From positions 75,594,085-75,658,084 of the forward strand of contig CM034531.1 of the NCBI GenBank assembly GCA_020002185.1: a DNA stretch of 64,000 bases. Reading direction: 5' to 3'. This document shows, one piece after another, positions 9,540 to 20,940 of this stretch (positions are counted from its first letter, which is position 1; the number at the start of each line of letters is the position of its first letter). The notes under the pieces are model-generated. The model was not told the DNA's origin and searched no databases. It saw only the letters and a list, made by a program, of their open reading frames with translations. The DNA comes from Paraescarpia echinospica. Lineage: Eukaryota > Annelida > Polychaeta > Sabellida > Siboglinidae. The position numbers and the translations under genes are program-made.

Positions 9540-9977
9540 CTCACGTAAAAATTCGTCGAATTCGTTGTCCAAGTTCGATGTTTACGAGAAGACAGCAGCT
9601 GGATATTAGCGTCCGAGTCGCTTCCGAGATGTAATCAATCCATTTGTTCCACACGAAATTAGTGAAAGATTCCGTTTTATGCTTCAAACTGAATTGTTTA
9701 CTGAACATTTGTCAAATCTAGCGGGAAACAAACACTACGACACAATGTTACAACGTTTATGTTTTGTGCACATTTTTCGACGACGGGGACCGTTCGTTTA
9801 TCGCTAGTGCTTGGCGATACAATTTCACAATCAGCTGCCGAGCGATTCGTACAAAACGTTTCTTCAAAACAGTTTCGTTTAGGTGGACGATTAATAAAAT
9901 ACCATCTGAACATTAAGCCACACCGATACAACATGTGTACATTCACAATAAGACAAAATAAAATCTCGGGGCCATAA
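9540..9977 (+). pseudogene. Harbinger transposase N-terminal remnant
   Basis: The strand carries, in shifting frames, a start with a basic stretch (MAAHVKIRRIR), then NPFVPHEISERFRFMLQTEL, which resembles the NPF...(F/Y)RF(R/T) block of PIF/Harbinger transposases, then from about 9759 a segment reading FSTTGTVRLSLVLGDTISQS, like the FATGSFQ..VGD..G(I/V)SQS helix-turn-helix region of these enzymes. The order and spacing fit the family. No DDE residues were found downstream. It is a broken gene, recognised on weak similarity but supported by the TSD and termini of the surrounding element. Confidence 0.6.
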
Positions 9978-11880
9978 AATTAACCTGTCAATACAGCCAT
10001 GTTATATGCCTTTGGCTTTGCATCAAACTGTAAATACTATTTTTTTAACCTTTTTTTCTAAGTTGGGAGTAATGGAATGTAATAAATAGTACAGATTAAT
10101 TATATTATTTATATTGTAAATATTGTCGTTTGTCTATATATTAATAAAATATTGAAGCTATTGGCCCATGCAAAGTTGATAATATAATTTGTAGACATAC
10201 CTAATGCTGGATGTCAGGATATTTCATTATTTTGTTACACAAGGCGGGGGCAAGGATAGGCTTTCAACACACGAAGTATGACCCCTTCCTTTGGAAGTTG
10301 ACTATACACAAAATATGCAATGCATCCTGGATAAGTTAACAAATTAAATTCATATAATAACTTATATATAGCATCAGCGCAATGGACAATCGTAAACTAT
10401 TGTTTTCAAGGTGTACAATTAGACAATTAATATGATCATATTTACCAGGCAACCAAAAATTAACTATGTTGAAATGACAAACGACTTATTGTTTATAACT
10501 TTCTAATAAATAGGGGTAAACAATTTTTTCCAAATTGCAGTTAGACAAACTATGCCAATTATATAAATAATGAAATCTTCCTTTTGTGAGTGGAAGAGCA
10601 ATGTACTAAAAAGCCATAGAGAGGCTCAGGGTCATGCTGAACATCTGACTGAGATTGTTATTGCATAAAGACAAGTACAGGACAGATAACTTTGTGTGTG
10701 CAAACCATTTAGATACAACTAAAAGTGTTGCTATTGTACAGTATCCTTTTAAATGTATAGTTGTACACCAAAATATCATTACATTACTTTTGGCACTACT
10801 ACTGTATTTTATATAATTATTTATCATTACATTAATGAATACTATACCGAGTACGTTATAATAAAGTATCATGAAATGTGGTTATAAATTAACTTCTGCA
10901 AAACTCTTGCTCAGTACTGTGTCATATGTGGCACAATGGCACAGTGTTAGAAAATTGGACTCTCAATTTAATTAATTCGGTTTCGAAACTGGTTGGCTGC
11001 TGTTTCGAAGTTTGGGCATTTTGGGCGGTATAGTAAGTACAATAGACATTATATATGTGTATGTATTTTCTTCATGTTTACACATGTACAGTAATATTAA
11101 TATATTTATGTGTATCTTTATAACAAAAAAACTGTTATTTAATTGTATAACACGGATTTAGTTCAAAAAAGAAATAACCATTTTGAACTTTTTATTGAAA
11201 CTGTTATTAAGTTATTATTAAATGCCACTGAGTTGCATAACGCACGAATTTGGGACACGCAACGATATATTATTATAATTGGACGTGGGGTGAATTTCAG
11301 ATTAGACTATGTTTGTCTCCTGAATCCTCCGGCACAGCAAATACATAATGGAAGTTGTAACACAGGCAAGCATGCCGACTTAAAACGACGTGTGTACATG
11401 GTACTTTATTATAAACAACGTAACATCATATATTCCCAATATTATATGGCAATCTGGTAACATCAACACCGTCCAACCCGCGGTCATCGTACTGACATAC
11501 AATGCCAATGAATGATACATTGACACAAAAGTCAAAATAACAGAAATAATACGGCATGACCAATCTGGCAATCATGTTACTAATGATTTTACGATATTTT
11601 ATCTTTTGAATTGTCTTGTACCATGTTGGTTCGATCGTGCACAGTGAGGTACGTTCCTTTAGCATTATTTTATCGATGTTCCTCTGCGCATTTCACCACA
11701 GAATAAAAACATGTCACAACGGCGAAGATCTTCACCTGTCATCGTTTTATAATCGGAAGTTGATGTTGTTTATAAATGAATGTAGGTTTGTTATCTTCGT
11801 CAACGAGAGAGTTCCATCTGGCCGCTTGTGTATTTGAATAAAACAACGTCATTGCGTCTAAGGAGCTCTTTCTTTCGCTC
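9978..11880. other. AT-rich interior of the Harbinger element
   Basis: No convincing coding sequence is seen. Open frames (for example 11143-11460) have AT-rich composition and no recognised similarity. A weak tRNA-like stretch near 10930-11000 (TGGCACAATGG followed by GTTTCGAAAC) could be a SINE remnant. Confidence 0.4.
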
Positions 11881-11916
11881 TCGTACTCAAGACGGCGTAC
11901 TCAGTTGAGCACGTAC

Positions 11917-13000
11917 TCAAGAAGTTTTATAACCACAGTGAGCACGGATTCTCCGGTGAGCATGAAATCTCGAGTTTGAGCATGGAGTTGAGCATGACCA
12001 CCGAGCACGCTTTATAACCTCGGGCCCAGGTGTATCGATAGCAACCTTGTAGCACTCCGATCGTTTCACCCGATAAAACGTGGGTCGCAATTGATTGCCG
12101 GTGAACTTGCTGACGTTGAGCCAGGCACCATCTACGCTCACCACCAGGTACCTACATCGAGAACGCGACTTGTTTCGGTCAGAGTACAGGTACACTATGT
12201 CACCAACATCGACATATTGAGGTTTGGGTACTGTACCACCAGGTGACTTAGACAGCTGACTAGATGCGTGGTTGACGTTGCGCAATGAATGCTGTTGGCG
12301 AATGAGGTCGTAGTCAGTTAGATGTAGCTGTTCGTTTGTGAACTGATCACGTTGGATCCACAACTCTCGAGTGGAAAAACCTCTGTTTCGTATACGAGTG
12401 TTGAGGTTTGCGGTGGCAACAGATAGTAAAAGTTGCGTGACCGCCCCGCCTGTGGGTTGTTGGTGCAACAGTTCACACTCTAGTTCGCGCACGGCTTTCT
12501 CTGCAACAGGGTTCTTATTGATGTTCTTGACGCGTCCAAGTTCAATGATGAGTCGATACTTTGACAGTGGCGCGTCGTTGGCGAGAGCAGCGAACCCTGG
12601 CGCTGGGTCAGTGCGTATGACTGCAGGAGGCCCATCAAGTCGTCGTAAGCCGATGCACAATTTTATCAGAGAGTCCCGCAGTGTGTCGCGACGTTCGTCA
12701 TCGATGAAACACGACACAGTGTATGACGTTACACACTCGCGTAGGACCAAGATCAGCCGTTTCTCGCGTTTGATGACAACCGCTGCATAGGAAATTCCTA
12801 ACACATCTGGAGGGTCGCTTGAAGACTGAGGAATAGTCATGTGTGGAGTGTTGAGCAGCGAAGCACACTGGTGGCAGCTACGTGACGCTATCTCGACGCC
12901 TTGTCTAGGTTCAACGAGTACAGATAGCGATGCATGACCTGTTTCAGCTGGTAATGTGACGGATGATGCACTCTCGTGCTGGGCTGAGTGGATCGTTGCG
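11917..13000 (-). pseudogene. Integrase of the LTR retrotransposon
   Basis: Integrase splices element cDNA into the genome. The C half of the zinc-binding HHCC region is visible just above 12840 (SCHQCASLL). The catalytic core follows: DVLGISYAAVVI holds the first aspartate, the second lies in VIRTDPAPGFAAL, and the glutamate in NPVAEKAVRELE, matching D,D-35-E spacing. A C-terminal SH3-like part (VDVGDIVYLYSDRNKSRSRC) comes next. The host frame runs to 12030, where the Harbinger element interrupts it; reading on into the transposon gives a spurious tail down to 11917. Confidence 0.85.
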
Positions 13001-13120
13001 TCGTACGACTAGTAGACCATCGCGGGCGATAGATGCAACGTTTAGATATCGATTGACGTCTTTCTTATTCGTTATCCTCTTAGATGGTCGCGTACCTTAT
13101 GTAAGGTGAGAATGTGTGCG

Positions 13121-13691
13121 TCACAGATCTGGGCATTCAGCTTGGATAGCGAGCCACGCAGATCTACTGGTGAACGGAACTCGAGCCTTCCCAGATGTCA
13201 CGTCGTTAGTAGTGACGCGTTGCAGGACAACAGACTCCTCCATTTGCCCGATGAAGGTGCACACTTGACACTTATGTTCGAGACATGTCGGGGCGTTGCG
13301 ACTAGCAAAGTCTGATGGTATATTCGCTGAACCGGCGAGATGTCTGACAGTTGCTTGATAGCGACTAACAACTGACAAGAACGTGGAGACCCGCAGACCC
13401 GCAGAGAACTCACCGCAACACAGCTTGTATACAAGGCTTACTGTCAGTGCGGACAGACGTGGTGTGATTCGACTGTACGATGAATGGGCTGAAATGCTTC
13501 ACTGCGGCTGCGATGGATAACGCCTCTATCTCACAAGGTAGCCACGTGATTTGTCGCCCACGTAATTTCGCACTGAAGAAACCGGCTAGCTTTAACTTGC
13601 CATCACACAACACGTACAATGTAGCCCCTAAGCCACACAGTTTGATAGAGCCATCGGTTACCAGCCATAACTCGTCGGTTGGTCGAGGCAA
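13121..13691 (-). pseudogene. RNase H and connection domain of the LTR retrotransposon
   Basis: RNase H removes the RNA template during reverse transcription. Catalytic residues are recognisable: LVTDGS (first Asp), [13 protein letters not shown] (Glu) and SVRTDSKPC (Asp). A frameshift near 13400 leads to the C-terminal part, with HLAGSANIPSDFASRN, the usual H-x-x-G-x-x-N-x-x-x-D-x-x-S motif of this class. The two reading frames do not join, so the copy is dead. Confidence 0.85.
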
Positions 13692-13757
13692 CGTGATAAT
13701 CTTGTTCGCGAGTAGACTCTCCTGTGCATGTTTGAAGGCTTCCCGTAACGAGTCGGT

Positions 13758-14560
13758 TCAAATGATGTGCTCGCAAGACTGGCGCCCGCCCGTTATGTTG
13801 TCGATCGGTGCGAGCAAGGCGGAACATCCGGGTAGTACACGCGCTAGCATTTTGTGTGCTCCGACGAATGCCCGCATGGCTTTCACAGTTACGGGGGCTG
13901 TACAGCTGGCTAGCGTTGCGATGCGGTGTGGGCTAGCCTGAATGGAGCCTTGGTTCCACAACCACCCAAGTATGGTAGTTGTTGTCGGACACAGCGTTGT
14001 CTTAGTGGCGGATAATCGCTAACCACTGTCGGCAAAGCACTGTAATAGCCTTCTGACGTTTTGTTGGAGTTCTGCAATGGTGTTGCCGCCGCAGTAGATG
14101 TCGTCTGCAAGTTTGGCGACGACGCCTTCTTCGAGCAGATCACTTAGTACACGGCATAGCGTACACATGCACGCCGAGAAACGGAGTGACCACACCGCAG
14201 TACTTCATTGTGTCGTGGGGGGAGCGGTGTTTGGTAGAAGGCATTCGACATATCTGTTGTCATGCTATGCTTCCACTGGGCGATTTTATGCAAGGTGCTG
14301 TCGACGTCAAGCATTAGGGACGGTTGTGGTTCGCTGTAACGTCCCATGTCTGTGAATGCTGTGACTAATCTGTGTCCACCGCTTCGCTTCTTTACAAGGA
14401 ACGACGGATTGAGGTACTCGATGTTCACTAGAACATCCTCAGGTTGGACGAATGGTTTATTCGTCTCAAGTTCGTCGAATTTGCTCTGTAGCTCAACGAG
14501 CTGATTTCGAGCGCACTGAGGTAGGCGGCCTTTCCGTTGAGGTGGTTGAACTGGGCTCAT
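13758..14560 (-). pseudogene. Reverse transcriptase of the LTR retrotransposon
   Basis: [20 protein letters not shown] covers fingers motifs 1-2, with a typical KK-x-x-G-G-x-R-L-V-x-x-x-T pattern. [14 protein letters not shown] is motif A. The catalytic box reads KLADDIYCGG, with LADD at 14100-14111 in place of the commoner YxDD. Then comes the thumb/connection (SPHRIATLASC, RAFVGAHKMLARVLPGCS). The domain is spread over at least three frames (breaks near 14140 and 13960). The LADDIYCGG wording is shared by a subset of invertebrate Ty3-type elements as I recall them, but I cannot name the family. Confidence 0.85.
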
Positions 14561-15137
14561 GTTTACGACCGCCTCGAATGGCCCACAGTGACCATTATAG
14601 CCGGCGTAGTTAGGGTCGAAAACATCGTCGTACTCTTCAATGATTGAGCGGAATTATGCTCGTTCATCGGAAGATAGCATTAGACCCGGATCGATTTCGA
14701 CAGCAACAGAGTGTTTGATGGATGTCGCGTTGGAGCTGTGTGATCGTACATCTACGGCCTGATGTATAACGTCAGCGCGTACGGGAGTGTTCGTGGCGAC
14801 GTCAGGTATAAACACTTCACGAATCTGACCAAAGTGTTCCTTTCGTTTGAGCAAGAGAGTGGTGTTGGTCAAGTTGGGTATACGTAGCACACCATCGACG
14901 CTGGTAATGAACGACGGTTGTGGCCACACATCATTGTCTCGCATGAACTTGTTGCCCGTGGTGTCAGTCAAAACGTGGTTCCAAAGCGAATGTGGTGTCC
15001 GCTAAAAACATGTCTGCGGGCAGATTTACTTCTACGAACTCGCCAGGCCAAACCGTAGCGCTAGCGGGATGCGCTCGCAGAACGTGAGGACGCCTGACTG
15101 GGTGTCTGTTTAGAGTTGCATCTGTTGTACCATACGT

Positions 15138-15450
15138 CTACGTTGTGCCATCGGACACCGTGATGATTCGCTTAGCAGGACGGATGGCAACATCGTTGAC
15201 TTCCATAAATGGAGCCCCGCCTAACACTTCGACATCCAAGTTCTGCACAACTAACCCACAGAACGAGAACTTTTTGTTTTTGCGTGTGAGGCACAGGGTA
15301 GTATCGCCAACTATCGTTAGAGGAGACGACCCGTCAGCTTGGTGTGTACATTGAGATGAGCTCTTGATTGTACAACCTAGTCTCAGCGCAGTGGAATGGC
15401 GAATCATGTTGCCTGTTGCCCCGCTGTCGATAGTGACTCGAACGGTGTGA
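15138..15450 (-). pseudogene. Retropepsin (aspartic protease) of the LTR retrotransposon
   Basis: The minus strand at about 15410-15450 encodes VTIDSGATGNMIRHS, with the D-S-G-A active-site motif of retroviral-type aspartic proteases. The following ~85 residues include a hydrophobic strand and a GGAPFMEVNDVAI flap/second-half region. A stop lies downstream, before the start of the RT domain, and upstream frames are broken. Confidence 0.8.
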
Positions 15451-15572
15451 TGACCACATAACGTGTCCAGATAAGGCGACTGACGTACGTCGATACGCTG
15501 TGCAGTTGCGAGGCCGACTGTTGGCTCGTCGTCGACCTCGTGTTGTCGGAGCTCGTAGCTGTTCTCATGTTC

Positions 15573-16489
15573 TTAGACCTCTTCGTGGACGTCAGTGACT
15601 TGACGAATCTTGGTCATGTAGCGACGGTCTTGTTCGGGAAGGTGTGAGCATTCGCTTAAGAAATGTTGAACGTTGTTGCGGCCAGCCTGTTTGCAGAGTG
15701 GACATATTTTTGGACACTCGAGGATACGGTTGTCTCCTTGAGAATGGCTGTCTCGGCCCGAATCTGTTCTGAAAACTGGCAGTAGCTGTGCGCATAATCT
15801 TTGCATCGTCGGCGGACGTGATCTCATCAAGTAGTGAGTCTAGGGCTTGGGAACTCTCGGCTTAATCGATGCTAGTGTTCTAGATCTCAGTTCCGTGCCG
15901 TATCGTTGCTTCACGAGCTTTGGGAGCGATGCGTGTATCAATCTCAACCACGTAAGAACGACCATGTTTTTGAGTGACCGTGACATTTCCTCATCAACAG
16001 TTATGACGTCACCGTGGTAAGTATAGCACTTCCCTGTTCGAGCATGTTGTCTTCAACGAAGGCCACTAGGCGCTGATATAGATCTTCAGGACGTTCGTCA
16101 GCCAGGAGATGAATGTCAGCAAAATCCAGAAAATGGGTGTCTGTCGACTGAAACCCGTAGTGTAGCCGAATCGATTGCCAAATACCGGATAAAGTAGACT
16201 ATAGTGTTACGTGGTATGACTGGGCAGAAATTCGCTATCTGGCCTAGCATGAGTTCGAGCATGTACACTTGTTGAAGTGCTGTACGACCAGACGTGGCGA
16301 CGGCGTCATCGTCAGTGAACCCTCGGTGTGGTTGAGCTGCACATTTCTTCTCCCATTTGGCATCAGTGGCAATAAATCGAGTGAAGTTGGTAAGGTGTAG
16401 ATTAGGTTTTCACGCCAGTTCTCAAACGAGTTTACCGTTTCGGTTTTTGTGAGACACCACTGCCTCGGTGCACGTTGTATGTTGGTCAT
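15573..16489 (-). pseudogene. Gag-like region with zinc knuckle
   Basis: Gag packages element RNA. The upstream part (16489-16244) starts near the 5' LTR and contains [20 protein letters not shown], a capsid-type block; it soon loses frame. The downstream part (15830-15573) carries one zinc knuckle, CPLCKQAGRNNVQHFLSEC, spaced C-x2-C-x9-H-x4-C, in place of the canonical C-x2-C-x4-H-x4-C. The intervening 400 bp has frame breaks. Assignment rests on the position between LTR and protease and on these two motifs. Confidence 0.65.
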
Positions 16490-16639
16490 GTAGCAAGTAG
16501 TTGCTACGACTTGCTATTGCGACAAAGCCGCCGTTCACGGCTGACTGCTTGTGCCTATTAGTTGGCTAGAATGTCAATGCAGTTCAGTTTATTGTACACA
16601 GTTCGGTACCTTACGTGAGTTCGTTAGAACCGCTGCCAT

Positions 16640-16648
16640 CACGCCATT
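16640..16648 (-). promoter_or_regulatory. Candidate primer-binding site
   Basis: A few bases inside the 5' LTR the minus strand reads TGGCGTGATGGCAGCGG. A TGG start directly after the LTR is usual for the site that pairs with a tRNA 3' end. I could not match it to a specific tRNA. Confidence 0.35.
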
Positions 16649-16650
16649 AC

Positions 16651-16932
<282 letters not shown>

Positions 16933-16936
16933 TTAG

Positions 16937-17155
16937 ATATTTTTCATAGTTGGAAGGACTTAGATATTTTTTCATAGTCGGTAGGACATGGACACTTTTC
17001 ATAGTTGTTGGACATAGATATTTGTCATAGTTGGAAGGACTTAGTAATTGTTCATACTTCGTAGGACTTAGAAACCTTTCATAGTTGGTAGGACTTAGTA
17101 ATTTTTCATAGTTGGTAGGACTTAGAAAGTTTTCATAGAAAACATTACTAAGTCC
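16937..17155 (+). repeat. Tandem array C, right part
   Basis: This continues the TTTTCATAGTTGG(T/A)AGGACTTAG array after the LTR retrotransposon. At about 17139-17165 the unit appears once in inverted orientation (ACTAAGTCCTATCAACAATGAAA), marking the centre of the foldback. Confidence 0.85.
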
Positions 17156-17175
17156 TATCAACAATGAAAAAAATT

Positions 17176-17588
17176 GTCGATGATCACACACAGGGGTTCT
17201 TGCATACATTTGTCGGAAAGATCGTTGTATCGACTCAACACCTGGTTATACAACATTTAAAGACGTCATTGGACAAAACTATATACAGGTGCGTAGGCCG
17301 AAAAAGGTCTGTAACCTAATTACTAGCATTTCAACATATTTACCACAAGTGTCGAATTACTACACATACTGATTTAATGACATAATCGAACAAAACTACA
17401 TACAAGCGTGCATTATGAAAACGCCTGCTAACCTAATTACTCCAAGTTGAACCGAACTACCATGTGTACCGAATTACTACGCGTATCAATTTCCTATCTT
17501 CTAACATAAGATTTAGCTCCTGTTTTTTAACATGGGACAAAAAAAAATCCTACACTCCCATTCGCACACGTCTCCCCATTAAAAAAAG
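17176..17588. repeat. Right arm of the foldback structure
   Basis: This is the inverted counterpart of 7831-7905 and 6476-6808. It includes the inverted copy of the CCCATGTTAAAAGA motif. It is shorter than the left arm because the 1.02-kb minisatellite block is absent. Confidence 0.75.
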
Positions 17589-17592
17589 AGCG

Positions 17593-18000
17593 CTTGTTAA
17601 CGGCATCGCGTCCTCGTCGTCCCAGCGCGCAATCTATTTCCTGGTCATTTTGTTTCGTCATTTTGTTAAATTTAAAAGATCAGGCAGGAGTTGCGTAATC
17701 AATTATAGACTAGCGCTGGTGTTCAGGTGTGCCCACTGAAGCGTGATACGCATGGCTATAATTAGACTTTAATTAGTTGTGTGTCCATTAAAGCTTAGTA
17801 AGCGTGGTTATAATTAGCTTTTAATTAACTGGCGTCGGCGTGGACGAGTACATTATTATAATTATAGGGGTGTTTTCATGATTCATGTATTAGGTATGGC
17901 TCATTATCGCATTTTTGTTGATTTCATTGGTTCAATCCGGTCATGTGTTATGCTTTATGGACTAGGTATCTGGGTTAGGTATAAAAGTCTATGACAGGTA
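17593..18000. other. Non-coding, nothing recognised
   Basis: Two short direct repeats of a TAATTAGNNTTTAATTA stretch occur at about 17758-17830. No gene or element is identified. Confidence 0.4.
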
Positions 18001-18034
18001 AGAAATATCATCTTTGGCAGAGAGCAGGGCATGT

Positions 18035-18230
18035 GTAGTTCGGACAAGATAACGGGGCTGTAATGGCGTGGTGCCATCCCGGTGCCCAGAAGAGTCTTGC
18101 AAAGATCGGAGCACGTGGAGAAATTTAGAAGAGATACAGGGTTGTAATGGCGAAGTATCACCCTGATGCCTAGAGGTAGGCAGTGTGAAATTTAGAAGGA
18201 TACGGGAATGTAATGACGAAGTGTCACCCC
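18035..18230 (+). repeat. Three diverged tandem copies of a ~70-bp unit
   Basis: GGGGCTGTAATGGCGTGGTG, AGGGTTGTAATGGCGAAGTA and GGGAATGTAATGACGAAGTG head three successive copies, each followed by (C/A)CATCCCGGTGCC-like sequence and a GAAATTTAGAAG tail. The function is unknown. Confidence 0.6.
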
Positions 18231-18580
18231 GCTTTTTCTTCCAGCTGTTTTGAAGAGCATATACTTAGTTTTGGTAAGGTTAAGATAAAATTGGTAGTCT
18301 TAGCCATTAACTAATTTTGTTTTGTTCTGTGTTTATAGCAAATTCTACGTTTCCAATTTTTTCACACATTGAAAATAAGTCAAGAGTACTTGACAGGGTG
18401 GTATCATCGGCATACGTTATGAAATTAAACTTGGCTGGCCTTGGCAAAGTCATTACTGTATATACTGAACAATAGTGGGCCTAAATCGAGTAATGAGGTA
18501 CGCCTGTTTAAATATTATGCATTTCTGATTTGACATCCTGTTTCAACATATTGTTTAGCATTTGTTATATAATAAATAAT
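18231..18580 (-). pseudogene. Non-LTR RT fragment (YADD region), copy 1
   Basis: On the minus strand the segment encodes, with frame breaks, KQYVETGCQIRNA, then LGPLLFSIYSNDFAKASQ (motif B'), FITYADDTTLSSTLD with the catalytic YADD, and finally NLTKTKYMLFKTAGRKS (motif D/E). This is the order of a Jockey/CR1/Rex-group RT, and the fragment is the downstream neighbour, in protein terms, of the piece at 5823. It is truncated at both sides and is inactive. Confidence 0.8.
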
Positions 18581-19605
18581 TAAACTACGCCTAACACTCG
18601 AAATCGCATGGCCGGCCGACCGGCTGGCTGGGCTCTGCGAATATAAAATGGATTTTAATTTCCAGAGCCCATCTCTGCGAATATGGAAATGATTTCTAAT
18701 TCACCGAGCCCAGGTCTGCGAACTGTGTACGTTATAGCGCGCCAAGTCGCAGAGCCGGCCGGGCTATGCAAATACGACATGGTTTCTAATTCGCAGACTT
18801 CTGCGAACTAAGTTATGGCGCGCGCTCCAGGTAACAGAGCCGGCTGGACTCCGTGAATAATATGTGGAATCTAATTCGCATAGCTGGGCTCTGCTAACTA
18901 GACCTTACGCCCCAAATAGCAGAACTGGCTGGACTCTGCGAATTAGAAATGGATTCTAATTCGCAGAGCAGGGCACTGCGAAATTCGTTATAGGGCGCCA
19001 AGTCGCAGAGCCCAGTCGGATATGCGAATAAGAAATGGCTTCAAAGGGGGGTTGTTGGCTTACCCTTTCACTCAACAAGGCCCCTAGCCATTAATAGGAG
19101 CCTAATATACACATGCAGAAAATTACGACACATTTCCATATCTCATGTGTGTTGGGATGGTACGAATAGTGGACCACGGGTGCCATATGTTCGACCAGTG
19201 GTCCAACATAGGGCTCCCGAACTGGTCCAATATCGGTCGAAGGCATAATTAACTTCCTCGTGATTCTCGGAGACTGTTCAATTTTCCGTCTTCATTCCCC
19301 TCATACACGTTATATATACCTCCTTCGACAACCTATTGTAATTATGCACAATCTACTCTGTAACTGGCTTTGCATCACACCTTCAAAGTTGGCTAAATAT
19401 TACAACGAGATGAATAAAACTCAATTTTTATTAAATTTTGTGCGTCTCCGCGCTGGCCGCCATATTTTTCTGTGTGCATAGATGGTATGTTGTGTGAAGC
19501 ATTCGTCGGGCGTCATTCGATCTAATTAATATATATAGGACTCAGAACGGACGGTGGTCCAATTTAGGTACAGGTCAGTACACTTCCCCTATTATTAAAA
19601 AAACT
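18231..19605. repeat. Composite repeat copy 1 (RT fragment plus satellite)
   Basis: The unit is directly repeated at 19662-20940 with very few differences. It has a non-LTR RT fragment (18231-18580, minus), then about 450 bp of imperfect palindromic subrepeats (TCTGCGAATAAGAAATGG...ATTCTAATTCGCAGAGC), then a unique part holding a short palindrome (GACCAGTGGTCCAAC). Copy 1 has about 95 bp more subrepeat sequence than copy 2. A 56-bp spacer follows before copy 2. Diverged relatives occur at 25737 and 47880-48890. Confidence 0.85.
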
Positions 19606-19661
19606 AAAGCTAAAACGTTCTAGGTTGTAGTGTTATCTACGGTTAATAATGCGTAAGTCAT

Positions 19662-20940
19662 GCTTTTTCTTCCAGCTGTTTTGAAGAGCATATACTTAGT
19701 TTTGGTAAGGTTAAGATAACATTTGTAGTCTTAGCCATTAACTAATTTTGTTTTGTTCTGTGTTTATAGCAAATTCTACGTTTCCAATTTTTTCACACAT
19801 TGAAAATAAGTCAAGAGTACTTGACAGGGTGGTATCATCGGCATACGTTATGAAATTAAACTTGGCTGGCCTTGGCAAAGTCATTACTGTATATACTGAA
19901 CAATAGTGGGCCTAAATCGAACAATGAGGTACGCCTGTTTAAATATTATGCATTTCTGATTTGACATCCTGTTTCAACATATTGTTTAGCATTTGTTATA
20001 TAATAAATAATTAAACTACGCCTAACACTCGAAATCGCATGGCCGGCCGACCGGCCGGCTGGGCTCTGCGAATATAAAATGGATTTTAATTTCCAGAGCC
20101 CATCTCTGCGAATATGGAAATGATTTCTAATTCACCGAGCCCAGGTCTGCGAACTGTGTACGTTATAGCGCGCCAAGTCGCAGAGCCGGCCGGGCTATGC
20201 AAATACGACATGGTTTCTAATTCGCAGACTTCTGCGAACTAAGTTATGGCGCGCGCTCCAGGTAACAGAGCCGGCTGGACTCCGTGAATAATATGTGGAA
20301 TCTAATTCGCATAGCTGGGCTCTGCTAACTAGACCTTACGCCCCAAATTGCAGAACTGGCTGGATATGCGAATAAGAAATGGCTTCAAAGGGGGATTGTT
20401 GGCTTACCCTTTCACTCAACAAGGCCCCTAGCCATTAATAGGAGCCTAATATACACATGCAGAAAATTACGACACATTTCCATATCTCATGTGTGTTGGG
20501 ATGGTACGAATAGTGGACCACGGGTGCCATATGTTCGACCAGTGGTCCAACATAGGGCTCCCGAACTGGTCCAATATCGGTCGAAGGCATAATTAACTTC
20601 CTCGTTGTGATTCTCGGAGACTGTTCAATTTTCCGTCTTCATTCCCCTCATACACGTTATATATACCTCCTTCGACAATCTATTGTAATTATGCACAATC
20701 TACTCTGTAACTGGCTTTGCATCACACCTTCAAAGTTGGCTAAATATTACAACGAGATTAATAAAACTCAATTTTTATTAAATTTTGTGCGTCTCCGCGC
20801 TGGCCGCCATATTTTTCTGGTATGTTGTGTGAAGCATTCGTCTGGCGTCATTCGATCTAATTACTATATATAGGACTCAGAACGGACGGTGGTCCAATTT
20901 AGGTACAGGTCAGTACACTTCCCCTATTATTAAAAAAACT
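19662..20940. repeat. Composite repeat copy 2 (RT fragment plus satellite)
   Basis: This is the tandem duplicate of 18231-19605, nearly identical including the RT fragment (19662-20010, minus), with a deletion of roughly 95 bp within the GCAGAGCC subrepeats near 20350. The near-identity indicates a recent duplication. The open frame at 20607 in this copy and 19260 in the first copy is the same non-conserved frame and is not supported as a gene. Confidence 0.85.

Larger units (their letters stand above)
8839..12026 (+). mobile_element. PIF/Harbinger-type DNA transposon, decayed, nested in integrase
   Basis: The ends are inverted repeats starting GGCCCGAGGTTATAAAGC, flanked on both sides by CAG (8836-8838 and 12027-12029). 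A 3-bp TSD with a GGCC-type terminus is characteristic of PIF/Harbinger. Removing the 3188-bp element and one CAG restores the host integrase frame exactly, which supports these borders over any alternative. Inside are a long palindrome at the left end and a transposase N-terminal remnant. The remaining ~2 kb (9980-11880) is AT-rich and contains no recognisable second transposase exon or Myb-like gene, so the copy is non-autonomous. Confidence 0.85.

Noticed and set aside
8838..12027. 6-bp GGGCCC target duplication for the nested transposon
   Set aside because: Taking the borders as GGCCC with a CAG duplication restores the host integrase frame, while GGGCCC leaves a stop and shifts the frame. 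GGGCCC is just TIR sequence plus one flanking base.
19260..20873. Repeated open frame MILGDCSIF... as a conserved small gene
   Set aside because: It is identical only because the DNA is a recent tandem repeat; the older copies do not keep the frame consistently.
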